From assembly GCF_030413615.1 (NCBI RefSeq), contig NZ_CP129236.1, positions 3,580,001 through 3,644,000 of the forward strand: a stretch of 64,000 nucleotides of DNA, given 5' to 3'. The DNA comes from Planococcus shixiaomingii. GTDB lineage: Bacteria > Bacillota > Bacilli > Bacillales_A > Planococcaceae. The translations under genes were made by a program, and so were the position numbers. Shown piece after piece: positions 8,288-16,358 of this stretch. Position 1 is the first letter of the stretch. The number at the start of each line of letters is the position of its first letter. The notes under the pieces are model-generated. The model had not been told where the DNA came from. It worked only from the letters and a program-made list of their open reading frames with translations, and ran no database searches.

Positions 8288-8580
8288 GCTTGCTAAAATC
8301 GGCCCAACTAAATCCCTTATTTTGTTTATCTTATTGCATCCGACATCCAATTTCCTGCTTTCTTTGCTTCTTTTGTAATCATTCTTGGTTTAAATAGTTT
8401 AATTTCTATCCATTCTCGAATATTCTTAGGGACTTAAGTAAAAACGTTCCTAAAAGTACACGTTTACGAACGGTTCAAAAACTACTAAAAACCAGCTAAA
8501 AAGCCTTCGCAAACGTATCATTGTGAAGTCAAAAGTACGAGCTTCCAAGGTTTCAATAAATCGAAAAACTGTCCCTAATA

Positions 8581-8616
8581 AAAAGCGCAACCCTGTTACA
8601 CGGGGACTGCGCTTTT
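8581..8616. terminator. Terminator between NmrA and copB, likely serving copB
   Basis: AAAAGCGCA (8581-8589) pairs with TGCGCTTTT (8608-8616), with an inner CCC/GGG extension. A-run and T-run on opposite sides allow use in both directions; copB (minus strand) reads into it. Confidence 0.85.
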
Positions 8617-8768
8617 ACCAATTGTAATCTCTTTATTATTTTGTTTCTCATACTTTCTTTTGGAGGATTGCCATGTAGATTCAACCTCCTCCAAGCACGA
8701 AACAATTGCTGAATCTATCAGCTGCTACTCGAATCGCCCTGATAATTACTACCGCCGCCCTATTCATT

Positions 8769-10856
8769 TTAAGCTTTCAATAGCTTTGCATTGATCGCTA
8801 CGATGATGGTGCTTAAGCTCATGAACACAGCGCCGATTGCCGGGCTGACGACAACTCCCCAAGGCGCCAATACTCCTGCAGCCAATGGAATGGCGAAAAT
8901 ATTGTACCCGGTGGCCCACCATAAGTTCTGCACCAGTTTCCGGTATGTTTTTTTCGACAGGTTGATCAATGAAACGACGTCATTCGGGTTGCTTCTGACG
9001 AGCACCACATCGGCGGTCTCCATCGCTACGTCTGTTCCTGCTCCAATGGCAATGCCTAGATCGGCTGTCGCCAGTGCCGGTGCATCATTCACTCCGTCTC
9101 CGGTCATCGCCACTCTTCGTCCGGCGTCTTTAATTTGCTGAATTTGATGGGCTTTGTCGTTTGGCAGCACTTCCGCATACACTTCATCGATGCCCACCTG
9201 TTTCGCGACCCAGTTCGCCACTTTTTGGTTGTCGCCCGTCAGCATAATCGAGTGAATGCCTTTTTCCTTCAAGGAGGCAACGGCTTCCCTCGCTGTGTCG
9301 CGGACAATATCAGCCAGGGCGATCATCCCGGCCAATCGATCTTCCACGAGCACGAAGACGACCGTTTTGCCTTCTTCCGATAAGTTGTTGAATTGCTGCT
9401 GGTTGTAACTTAACTTGCTGCTGGTCACATAACCGGGACTGACCACGTTCACTTTCCGGCCGTCCACTTGCCCCTGAATGCCCTTCCCGGTAATCGATTC
9501 AAAATCGCTCACTTTCCCAACCGGAATTCCCTTTTCTTTGGCGGAATTCACGATACCGGCGGCAATCGGATGCTCCGAGTTCTGTTCGATGGCCGCAGCT
9601 AGCTGCAGGACTTCTTGATCGGTATAATTGCCGGCCGGAACAATATCCGTGACGCCGAATTCTCCTTGGGTCAACGTACCGGTCTTATCAAATACTACCG
9701 CATCCAAATTCCGCGCCCCTTCGAAATTTGCCCGGTTGCGGATCAAGAGCCCCTGTTTTGCGGAGATGGAAGTCGAGACCGCCACGACCAGCGGCGCAGC
9801 CAACCCTAACGCATGGGGACACGCGATGACCATCACCGTCACCATGCGTTCAATGGCGATATCAAACGAATAGCCAAGCGTTAGCCACGCGAACAGCGTA
9901 GCAAAACCCGCAGCCAAAGCCATGTAAAACAGCCATTTGGCTGCCCGGTTCGTAAGGTCCTGTGTTCTTGATTTGGATTCCTGCGCTTCTTTGACCATCT
10001 TGATCACTTGGGACAGATAAGATGCTTCACCGGTCTTTTCCACTTCAACGATGAGTGAACCTTCCTTGTTGACAGACCCCCCGATCACTTCGTCGCCTTG
10101 CGCTTTATCAATCGGGATGGACTCCCCTGTCAGCATCGATTCATCAATTGTCGATTTCCCTTCTACTATCAACCCGTCCACCGGGATCTTCTCGCCCGGC
10201 TTGACCAGCACCCGGTCGTTATTCCGAATTTCGGCTAACGGCACATCCTGGACGCCGTTCTGTTCATCAAGTCTATGCGCTTCGCTCGGCATCAGCATCA
10301 CTAGCTGTTCCAGCGCATTCGACGCACCCAATATCGAGCGCATTTCGATCCAATGGCCGAGCAGCATAATGACGACCAACGTCGCCAGCTCCCAGAATAG
10401 CTGGTTGCCATCCCAGCCGAAAACCACCACTGTGCTGTAAGTATAGGCGATGGTGATGGCTAGGGCGATTAAGGTCATCATGCCCGGATTCTTCTCTTTG
10501 AGCTCAGTGATTCCGCCGGTCAAAAATGGCCAGCCGCCGTAGAAAAAGACGATGGATGATAGCACGAATAAAATATACAAGTCATTTCCGAAACGCCAAT
10601 CCACTCCCATAAAATGCTGAATCATCGGTGATAAAGCAAGAATTGGGATGGTAAGGACCAAAGAAACATAGAACCGTTTTTTGAAATCTTCCACCATATC
10701 CCCATGTCCCGCATGTGCATGATGGCCCTGGTTATCACCTTTCGGATGTTGCTGTTCGTGCTGGATTGTACTTTCAGCGTGATGCCGCCCCTCCTGATGG
10801 TCATGGCGGTCCATTGACTGTGAAGATTCATGATGATGCTCTTCCTGCTTTGTCAT
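8769..10856 (-). CDS. copB: Copper-exporting P1B-type ATPase, CopB class
   Basis: A 695-residue heavy-metal ATPase that exports copper (or silver) across the membrane. The N-terminal 55 residues are a His-rich metal-binding tail (HHHESSQSMDRHDH and similar) and the CxxC domain of CopA is absent. The membrane metal site is Cys346-Pro-His348 (ACPHALG), the mark of the CopB/P1B-3 class. The phosphorylation site is DKTGTLTQ, with TGES in the actuator domain and GDGVNDAPAL in the hinge. Strong SD (GAGAGGTGA). A GAAATCA/TGATTTC inverted repeat lies upstream. It is next to a two-component system on the same strand and near a His-rich DUF1541 lipoprotein, which supports a copper-response locus. Confidence 0.93.
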   Translation of the reverse strand: MTKQEEHHHESSQSMDRHDHQEGRHHAESTIQHEQQHPKGDNQGHHAHAGHGDMVEDFKKRFYVSLVLTIPILALSPMIQHFMGVDWRFGNDLYILFVLSSIVFFYGGWPFLTGGITELKEKNPGMMTLIALAITIAYTYSTVVVFGWDGNQLFWELATLVVIMLLGHWIEMRSILGASNALEQLVMLMPSEAHRLDEQNGVQDVPLAEIRNNDRVLVKPGEKIPVDGLIVEGKSTIDESMLTGESIPIDKAQGDEVIGGSVNKEGSLIVEVEKTGEASYLSQVIKMVKEAQESKSRTQDLTNRAAKWLFYMALAAGFATLFAWLTLGYSFDIAIERMVTVMVIACPHALGLAAPLVVAVSTSISAKQGLLIRNRANFEGARNLDAVVFDKTGTLTQGEFGVTDIVPAGNYTDQEVLQLAAAIEQNSEHPIAAGIVNSAKEKGIPVGKVSDFESITGKGIQGQVDGRKVNVVSPGYVTSSKLSYNQQQFNNLSEEGKTVVFVLVEDRLAGMIALADIVRDTAREAVASLKEKGIHSIMLTGDNQKVANWVAKQVGIDEVYAEVLPNDKAHQIQQIKDAGRRVAMTGDGVNDAPALATADLGIAIGAGTDVAMETADVVLVRSNPNDVVSLINLSKKTYRKLVQNLWWATGYNIFAIPLAAGVLAPWGVVVSPAIGAVFMSLSTIIVAINAKLLKA

Positions 10857-10936
10857 TGGAGTTCACCTCTCGAATTTTTTTCTAATTCCGATTCAGCCGC
10901 TGCACTTTTTCTTTTATTATAAAAACAAACTATCGA

Positions 10937-10962
10937 GAAATCATGGAGAAAATTCTGATTTC
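10937..10962. promoter_or_regulatory. Inverted repeat upstream of copB
   Basis: GAAATCA (10937-10943) and TGATTTC (10956-10962) are separated by 12 bp, just upstream of a TATAAT-like -10 (near 10917-10922, minus strand). A possible binding site for the adjacent response regulator. No CopY-type TACA-N2-TGTA box was seen. Confidence 0.35.
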
Positions 10963-11000
10963 CACAAAATTGCCGTTAAATTTAAGTATCATTTCAGTAA

Positions 11001-11047
11001 AAAAAAAGGCCGGCCGGAAAGATTTCTCTTTTCCAGCCGGCCTTTTC
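11001..11047. terminator. Terminator after the two-component operon
   Basis: AAGGCCGGCCGG and its near-complement CCAGCCGGCCTT around a 14-nt centre, with A- and T-runs on either side. It ends the minus-strand kinase/regulator operon. Confidence 0.9.
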
Positions 11048-11058
11048 ATATTTAATGT

Positions 11059-11736
11059 TTAGTCAGCTTTATGGAGCCACTTGTAGCCAATGCCCCAAAC
11101 GGTGATAAAATGATCGTCAATCGGAAATCCGGCTTGCCGGATTTTTTCCCGAATGTTTCGCACATGCGAATCGATCGTTCTTCCTTCCGTCTCCGAATCG
11201 AACCCCCAAATCAATTGAATCAGCTGATCCCTGCTGAAGACTTTGTTCGGTTTTTTCATCAGCTGGCCCAACATCAAAAACTCTTTGGGCGTGAGCTTGA
11301 TGGAGTGCTCGCGGTAGCTGAGTTCAAACCGTTCTTCGTCCCATAACAAGCCGTTTACTTCAATACTATTTTTCGGGGCTCTTCTGCGCAGCAGCGCTTC
11401 CATCCGGGCCAGCAGCTCTTCTTCATTGAACGGCTTCGTCACATAATCATCGGCGCCGAGTTTCAGTCCCTTGATGATATCCTTGGACTGTTCCCGCGCC
11501 GTCAGCATGATAATCGGCACATCAGAAAACTCCCGAATTTCCCGGCACAGCTCCCAGCCGTCCATTTCCGGCATCATAACATCCAGCAGCACAAGGTCAT
11601 AAGGCTCTTTTTCCAAGTAATCCAAAGCTTCAAACGGCCCCAATGCTTTTGTACAGAGATAGTGATGGGGCTTCAAATACAAAGCCACTAAATCGAGCAT
11701 CCGTTTTTCATCATCAACCAGCAGGACTTTATGCAA
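11059..11736 (-). CDS. OmpR/PhoB-family response regulator
   Basis: About 225 residues. The receiver domain begins KVLLVDDE; Asp52 (LLDVMMPEMDGW) is the phosphoacceptor, Thr (MLTARE) and Lys (VTKPFNEEEL) complete the site. The C-terminal winged helix (about 130-225) ends VWGIGYKW. The best start is TTG 11734-11736, right after a GAGGGGGG SD and overlapping the kinase stop by 8 nt, so the two genes are translationally coupled. The kinase comes first in this operon. Given the neighbouring CopB and DUF1541 genes, it probably controls metal-resistance genes; this is inferred. Confidence 0.9.
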   Translation of the reverse strand: MHKVLLVDDEKRMLDLVALYLKPHHYLCTKALGPFEALDYLEKEPYDLVLLDVMMPEMDGWELCREIREFSDVPIIMLTAREQSKDIIKGLKLGADDYVTKPFNEEELLARMEALLRRRAPKNSIEVNGLLWDEERFELSYREHSIKLTPKEFLMLGQLMKKPNKVFSRDQLIQLIWGFDSETEGRTIDSHVRNIREKIRQAGFPIDDHFITVWGIGYKWLHKAD

Positions 11737-13117
11737 TCGAATCCCCCCTCTCCAGTTCAATCCGCACCTGCGTCCCTATGCCCGGCTCACTTTGAAGCAT
11801 GATGCGGCCGCCATGCGATTCGACGATCTCTTTGGCGATGGCAAGCCCAAGCCCGCTTCCGCCGTGTTGCCTCGACCGGGATTTATCCACCCGGTACAAC
11901 CTGTCAAAAACATAAGGAATGTCTTTTTCCGGGATGCCTTCTCCTTCATCGCTAACGCTGATCATCACCTTATCTTCATCTTGCGCTCCTACAATCGTGA
12001 CCTGAGTCCCTTCCTGCGAATATTTCCGGGCATTGTCGAGTACATTCAACAAGACCTGCTGGAAACGTTCGGGATCGATAAACGCCGTTACATCAGCGTC
12101 ACACTGGACCGAAAGGGAAATTTTCTTCTCATCAAAAGCAGGGCGGACCAATCCGGCAACGGTGCGAAAAAGCATGTCGACTGACAACCGTTCTTTCTTA
12201 ATGGAAAACTGATGGTGGTCCAGCTGAGCGAGTTCGAACAGCTGCCGGATCAATTCCGCCAAGGACGCCGTTTCTTCCCGAATAATGGCTATATATTCCT
12301 GCTTCTCTCCATCGGACGTATCCGGTCTGCTCGCAATATCGGCATAGCCCTTAATATAGGTCAACGGTGTCCGCAATTCATGCGAAATGCTCGCTAAAAA
12401 TTCGTTTCTTGCATTCTTTAAGCGGTCCAGATCAGTTGATAAAGAGGTGATGGCATTCGCCAACTCTCCCAATTCATCGTTCCGGTCCAGGTGGAGCTTT
12501 ACGTTATTATTTCCCAGGCTTAATTGTTCCGTCGCTTCTTTCATCCGGATCAACGGCCGGGTAATCAAGCGTGACAACACAAAAATGGTGATAATGGTTA
12601 AAACGGCAGCAATCATTCCCGCCAGCAAAAATTGGTTCCTTAAATGCTTGACCATCCCTTTAATTTGGCTTGTTTCGGCAAACATAAAAACATGGCCATG
12701 ATGCTGTCCGTCAATTGTAATTGGACTGTCGGTCGCAATAAATTGTTTTTCGTTCCATCTGTCTTCAACGATCCGCCCACCCTGGGGCACCTTTTCAAAA
12801 TCCGTGTGCTGCAGAACAGCCATCATCTCAGGTTCAAGCGAATCGGAGTGGACTATTTCATTTCCATCATCATCGGTAATAATGACGATGAAATTCGATG
12901 CTGATTCCATCATTGCAACATGCTTCAAGGTTGATGGCTCAAAATTGCCTTCCAATACCTCGCTGTGGGTATTTCCTCTCGCGAGTAGATTATCCATGAC
13001 CTCATCCACCCGTTCACTGACGAAAGTGAAATACAAGGTTGCAAATAAAACCGATTCAATGATGACGATAAAGCCAAAAAACAACAAGCCAATTTTCAAC
13101 GATAGTTTGTTTAACAT
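11729..13117 (-). CDS. Membrane sensor histidine kinase
   Basis: A 462-residue kinase. Transmembrane helix 1 (about 10-33), an extracytoplasmic sensor domain of about 125 residues, helix 2 (about 162-185) and a HAMP domain are followed by HisKA with the phospho-His in ISHELRTP. The ATPase domain has N-box NARKYSQEG, G1 DEGEGIP and G2 GGSGLGLAIAKE. The sensor region has several His and Met residues but no clear metal motif. SD AGAGGGAAG. First gene of the operon with the regulator. Its place between copB and the DUF1541 gene suggests it senses extracytoplasmic copper or silver. Confidence 0.9.
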   Translation of the reverse strand: MLNKLSLKIGLLFFGFIVIIESVLFATLYFTFVSERVDEVMDNLLARGNTHSEVLEGNFEPSTLKHVAMMESASNFIVIITDDDGNEIVHSDSLEPEMMAVLQHTDFEKVPQGGRIVEDRWNEKQFIATDSPITIDGQHHGHVFMFAETSQIKGMVKHLRNQFLLAGMIAAVLTIITIFVLSRLITRPLIRMKEATEQLSLGNNNVKLHLDRNDELGELANAITSLSTDLDRLKNARNEFLASISHELRTPLTYIKGYADIASRPDTSDGEKQEYIAIIREETASLAELIRQLFELAQLDHHQFSIKKERLSVDMLFRTVAGLVRPAFDEKKISLSVQCDADVTAFIDPERFQQVLLNVLDNARKYSQEGTQVTIVGAQDEDKVMISVSDEGEGIPEKDIPYVFDRLYRVDKSRSRQHGGSGLGLAIAKEIVESHGGRIMLQSEPGIGTQVRIELERGDSIA

Positions 13118-13430
13118 GGCTTCCCTCTTTCACATTGACAGGAAAGGGCCAGCGAGATGCGGCACCGTCCTAGTAGTCGTCGGATATGAACAGAAAAGGA
13201 ACGCCGCCTCCCGACGCAATCCCTTTTTAGCTCTTTGTTTTCAATAGTATACTTCATCCCCGCCATTAGGGGAAAGTTCCGTTTTTTCGTGAAGCTTCCT
13301 CTTTAAAACAGGAGCTTATCCTGCCGGTTCTTAAAATGCCGCTCATGTAGAACTGTAATGGTTCCTGCACACAATTTGCAAAGTTCTGGGGTAAAGTAAC
13401 AATAGATCAATAAAGAAAGAGGGATAAAAA
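13118..13430. other. Divergent promoter region, kinase operon and DUF1541 gene
   Basis: A 313-bp gap between divergently transcribed genes. A TATACT-like -10 for the kinase (minus strand, near 13246-13251) can be seen. No regulator box is certain and no small gene is evident. Confidence 0.35.
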
Positions 13431-14012
13431 ATGCCGAAAAACAAATGGATGATGGGGATGCTGTCTCTATTGGCGGCCGCCACTTTAAGCGCTTGCAATA
13501 CGGAAAGCGGGACCAGTGAAAAGCCGGCCGACAGCGGCTCCGAAGAGCACTCAAACCATGAATCGGGACATTCGGATATGGATCACTCAAGTTCCGGTGA
13601 AGTGCCGGATGGGCTGCAGGAAGCCCAAAAACCTAAATTCGAAGTGGGATCTCAGGCCATCATCAAAACCGATCATATGGAAGGAATGGATGGCGCCGAA
13701 GCGACGATTGCCGGAGCTTATGAAACGACCGTCTATGCCGTCACTTACACACCGGCCACTGGCGGTGAACCGGTGAAAAACCACAAGTGGGTCATTCACG
13801 AAGAACTTGAAAATCCGGGCGATCAGCCTTTAAAACCCGGAGATGAAGCGACCCTGGCAGCTGATCATATGGAAGGAATGGACGGCGCTGAAGCTACCAT
13901 TGATTCGGCCGAAGAAACGACCGTCTATATGGTCGACTTTGTTCCCGCCAACGGAGGCGAGAAAGTCACCAATCACAAATGGGTCACTGAAGATGAACTT
14001 GCAGCAAAATAA
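13431..14012 (+). CDS. DUF1541 (YdhK-like) lipoprotein, two repeats
   Basis: A 193-residue surface lipoprotein. The signal peptide ends in the lipobox LSAC (Cys22). Then comes a linker rich in His, Asp, Glu and Ser (HSNHESGHSDMDHSS) that could bind metal. Two DUF1541 repeats follow, each beginning near a DHMEGMDGAEATI block (about residues 83 and 144) and ending GGE.V.NHKWV, so this is an internal duplication. B. subtilis YdhK is the known relative; its function is not settled. SD AGAGGG. Divergent from the kinase operon and close to copB, so a role in copper handling at the cell surface is plausible. Confidence 0.88.
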   Translation: MPKNKWMMGMLSLLAAATLSACNTESGTSEKPADSGSEEHSNHESGHSDMDHSSSGEVPDGLQEAQKPKFEVGSQAIIKTDHMEGMDGAEATIAGAYETTVYAVTYTPATGGEPVKNHKWVIHEELENPGDQPLKPGDEATLAADHMEGMDGAEATIDSAEETTVYMVDFVPANGGEKVTNHKWVTEDELAAK

Positions 14013-14019
14013 CTCTTTA

Positions 14020-14058
14020 CAAAGACCGCTAATTCGTTGCTGAATTACCGGTCTTTTG
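14020..14058 (+). terminator. Terminator after the DUF1541 gene
   Basis: AAAGACCG(C)TAATTC pairs with GAATTACCGGTCTTT, then TTG; the convergent FemAB-like gene may use it too. Confidence 0.85.
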
Positions 14059-14072
14059 TATTTTGAAGTTTC

Positions 14073-15119
14073 TTAAGATCGGTATAACGGAAAGAACCCG
14101 CTATCTTCTTTAATTCCTTTTTCAGCAACCAACATATTGTATAAAACAGGATGATGAATTTTCTTGCCTACATAATACTTAAGTGGATGGATGTTTGATA
14201 AGGACTTTTTAAAATCATACAGGCTGTCTTTTTTACTTGAATAGCCACCGCCTAGATGAAACATCCGTATCCCTCTCTCTTTTCCCCATTCAGCAATTTT
14301 AAAGAGCAGCAAATTGGTGGCGCCAAGCGATTGGTATTCAGTTAAGCCGCCCGAAAGATGATAATGCATAAAGTTATCGTTTATCAAAATGAGTGTGGAA
14401 GAAATCATTTTCCCTTCCAGGAAGGCACCAAAAAGAACGGAATTTGAGCTGAGCAACTTAAAACTTTCAAGAAAATAATCCATTGAAAAATAATAATAGT
14501 CAGCAGCTGCTTTTCGGTCCATCGTCGAGTAGTAAATTGAAATAAACTCTTCTAAATATTTTTCTTTATCCAGTTCCCTTACTTCAATTCCATTCTTTTC
14601 CGCTTTGCGTATCATGTTCCGTGTTTTCCCTGGCATCTGAGCCAAAAGGTCTTCACCTTGCTGCAGATCGATTCCCACGGTGTGGCCGATGTGCATGACG
14701 TGCATTTCTTCTGTTAAATGTGCGTGATTTTTTAATAGCGGATGGAATCTGACGAATTCGGAGACAATACTATGGTCTTGGCAATACTCATTGAACGATT
14801 CCCTGAATTGCTGCATCAATTTTTCCTCATCATCGACCGCGGAAATGAGCGGGCCACCGTAGCCGTATGGGGTCGTAATATCATATAGCTTGAGGCCATT
14901 TTTATTCATGATTTTTCTTTTGATCACGGGATAAGCCACTTTGCCGTCGGAGTTTTCAAAGAAAAAAAGAAGAGGTTCTCCCTCATTCAAAAACAAAGTG
15001 CTCTTAAAATATTCATAGAAGAAATAGATGTCCTTATCTTCGAATTTCTCCAGAATCTCATTCCACTGCAAGTCACTTTCTTTGCCTATTACATTCAGTG
15101 CCCCCATTTTCACGCTCAA
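14073..15119 (-). CDS. FemAB/GNAT-like aminoacyl- or acyltransferase
   Basis: A 348-residue protein of the FemAB / Acetyltransf_6 superfamily. It has two tandem GNAT-like folds: an N-terminal half with a YDITTPYGYGGP motif and a C-terminal half with PGKTRNMIRKAEKNGIEVRE, then GATNLLLFKIAEWGKERGI and FHLGGGYSSKKDSLYDFKK. Such proteins add amino acids to peptidoglycan or modify capsule and exopolysaccharide. The long coiled arm of true FemX/A/B is lacking, so a surface-polysaccharide or lipid role is at least as likely. The TTG start at 15119 has GGAG upstream; GTG and ATG codons 2 and 4 codons later are alternatives. It stands alone, convergent with the DUF1541 gene. Confidence 0.75.
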   Translation of the reverse strand: MSVKMGALNVIGKESDLQWNEILEKFEDKDIYFFYEYFKSTLFLNEGEPLLFFFENSDGKVAYPVIKRKIMNKNGLKLYDITTPYGYGGPLISAVDDEEKLMQQFRESFNEYCQDHSIVSEFVRFHPLLKNHAHLTEEMHVMHIGHTVGIDLQQGEDLLAQMPGKTRNMIRKAEKNGIEVRELDKEKYLEEFISIYYSTMDRKAAADYYYFSMDYFLESFKLLSSNSVLFGAFLEGKMISSTLILINDNFMHYHLSGGLTEYQSLGATNLLLFKIAEWGKERGIRMFHLGGGYSSKKDSLYDFKKSLSNIHPLKYYVGKKIHHPVLYNMLVAEKGIKEDSGFFPLYRS

Positions 15120-15360
15120 ATTTCCTCACTCCTATAACAACAGGATTAAAAGCAGTAGTGTAATTTAGATGAATAAAATAATGAGCCTGACAAGTAAAGA
15201 TTATTTCGGCTGTTATCTGAATAATAAAACAAACATTTGCAGGAATTATGCAGAAACTAGAAAGAAAGCCACTTTATTTTATTTATAATAAAATAAATAG
15301 TGAATTGCTAAACGATTTGAATTTATGTTAATATTTTCCTTAACAAAATATTTATCTTCA

Positions 15361-15566
15361 TTGACGAGAACAAGCAGTTTTCAACCTGCCCTGCATAATG
15401 CTGGTCGTGATAAAAATCCTCTATAAGAAGCCAGACTGAAAAAAAGCAAGCTGGATTGGACTTTTTCCGTTAAAAGGAATGCATATGCTACGCAACTGAT
15501 AATTTATCAATGGAGTTAGGGTGGTTTCGCGGTTTAACCCGTCCCTTTTTCAGGGACGGGTTTTGT
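15361..15566 (+). promoter_or_regulatory. T-box leader (tRNA-sensing riboswitch) of the GNAT gene
   Basis: About 200 nt before a GNAT gene. The 5' part has a GACGAGAACAAG start and a GCTGGTCGTGATA segment like stem I of T-boxes. The 3' part has the antiterminator core AGGGTGGTTTCGCGG (15518-15532; canonical AGGGTGGTACCGCG, with the UGGU bulge that pairs with tRNA NCCA). It is followed at once by terminator arms AACCCGTCCC (15536-15545) and GGGACGGGTT (15553-15562) with a short T-run. A small GATAA/TTATC stem precedes the antiterminator. The specifier codon could not be fixed by eye, so the amino acid is unknown. A promoter TTGCTA-18-TAATAT (15305-15334) is possible. Confidence 0.75.
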
Positions 15567-15614
15567 GTATTTAAGTTCGTTATCAGAGATGGGCAAACAG
15601 AAAGGGAGATGAAC

Positions 15615-16172
15615 ATGTTTTCTTTTAAAGTGGATGAACAAATAAAGTTGGAGTTGTTGCAGCAGCATCACAAAGAGGAGTTATACAGTTTAATAGATGC
15701 CAACCGGGCACATTTGCGCCCATGGCTGGTGTGGGTGGATAAAAGACAATCCCCTGCCGATTTCGAGCCAGTTATCCACATGTGGATAACCAATTATGCC
15801 AATAACAACGGATTTGATGCGGGCATCAGATGGGAAGGACAATTAGTCGGCATGATCGCCCTTCATTATATTGACTGGAAGAACAAAGCTACCAGTATAG
15901 GCTATTTCCTGGCTGAGGATGCTCAAGGCAAAGGAATCATAACAAAAAGCATCCAGTCATTAGTAACTTATCTTTTTGAAGAACTGGATTTGCAAAGAAT
16001 TGAAATCCAGTGCGCAGCCACTAATTCCAAAAGCATCGGCATTCCTAAAAAGTTGGGGTTTTTCGAAGAAGGCGTCAAACGCGATGGGCAATGGCTGTAT
16101 GATCATTACGAGGACATCGTTACTTTCAGCTTGTTGAAAAGTGATTGGAATAAAGAAGCAGTCAGTCTATGA
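15615..16172 (+). CDS. RimJ/RimL-type GNAT N-acetyltransferase
   Basis: A 185-residue acetyltransferase similar to B. subtilis YdaF and E. coli RimL. Family blocks are present: HLRPWLVWVD near the N-terminus, GQLVGMIALHYIDW, SIGYFLAEDAQGKGIITKS (acetyl-CoA loop, QGKGI in place of Q/RxxGxG/A) and RIEIQCAATNSKSIGIPKKL with GFFEEG. The frame is open 35 codons further upstream, but that part encodes the T-box terminator. AAAGGGAG six bases before ATG 15615 sets the start. Relatives acetylate ribosomal proteins, tRNA-linked amino acids or peptidyl-nucleotide antibiotics. Control by a T-box is unusual for this family. The gene also contains a perfect inverted pair of DnaA-box sequences at 15771-15790. 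Confidence 0.88.
   Translation: MFSFKVDEQIKLELLQQHHKEELYSLIDANRAHLRPWLVWVDKRQSPADFEPVIHMWITNYANNNGFDAGIRWEGQLVGMIALHYIDWKNKATSIGYFLAEDAQGKGIITKSIQSLVTYLFEELDLQRIEIQCAATNSKSIGIPKKLGFFEEGVKRDGQWLYDHYEDIVTFSLLKSDWNKEAVSL
15771..15790. other. 20-bp palindrome made of two DnaA boxes
   Basis: GTTATCCACATGTGGATAAC is a perfect palindrome containing two inverted, abutting copies of the consensus DnaA box TTATCCACA. A third near-match (GGTGGATAA, 15734-15742) lies 30 bp upstream. All lie inside the GNAT coding sequence. Confidence 0.6.
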
Positions 16173-16226
16173 GATTCAAAAAGTTCTTCTGTGAAAAGGG
16201 TTTGGTAAGTTGAACTAAAGAAGTCT

Positions 16227-16328
16227 GCTTTTACAACCCGCTTCGGACGCTTTGGGCCTGGCTTTTGCAAGAAGCCAGGAAGATCATCTGTCTTCTTGCC
16301 GCGCCTAGCCCGTGGACGCGCCGTCGCT
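16227..16328. repeat. 102-bp dispersed palindromic repeat, copy 1
   Basis: It aligns without gaps over 102 bp with 40835-40936, with about 16 differences. Inside it GGGC..GGC...GCAAGAAG and CTTCTTGC...GCC..GCCC form an imperfect inverted repeat, so a transcript would fold into a long hairpin. A further TTGGTAAGT is shared about 20-25 bp upstream. It resembles a REP- or MITE-like element with no coding capacity. This copy lies between the GNAT gene and a DUF2087 remnant. Confidence 0.75.
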
Positions 16329-16358
16329 AAAAAATTTCATAACCATGAGCGTCTTCTT

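Larger units (their letters stand above)
8118..8768. other. Intergenic region, 651 bp, two terminators
   Basis: It holds the NmrA terminator and, on the other side, the copB terminator. An 81-codon open frame at 8152-8397 runs through the first terminator, has no SD and a composition unlike a protein, so it is not called. Bases 8400-8560 contain nothing recognisable. Confidence 0.5.

Noticed and set aside
8152..8397. 81-codon open frame after the NmrA gene
   Set aside because: It runs through the NmrA terminator, has no SD, and its translation is Cys/Phe/Leu-rich without protein-like pattern.
10857..10998. CopY-type operator (TACA-N2-TGTA) before copB
   Set aside because: No match was found; only an unrelated GAAATCA/TGATTTC inverted repeat is present.
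15510..15614. N-terminal extension of the GNAT open frame
   Set aside because: These codons overlap the T-box antiterminator and terminator; the SD at 15601-15608 supports initiation at 15615.
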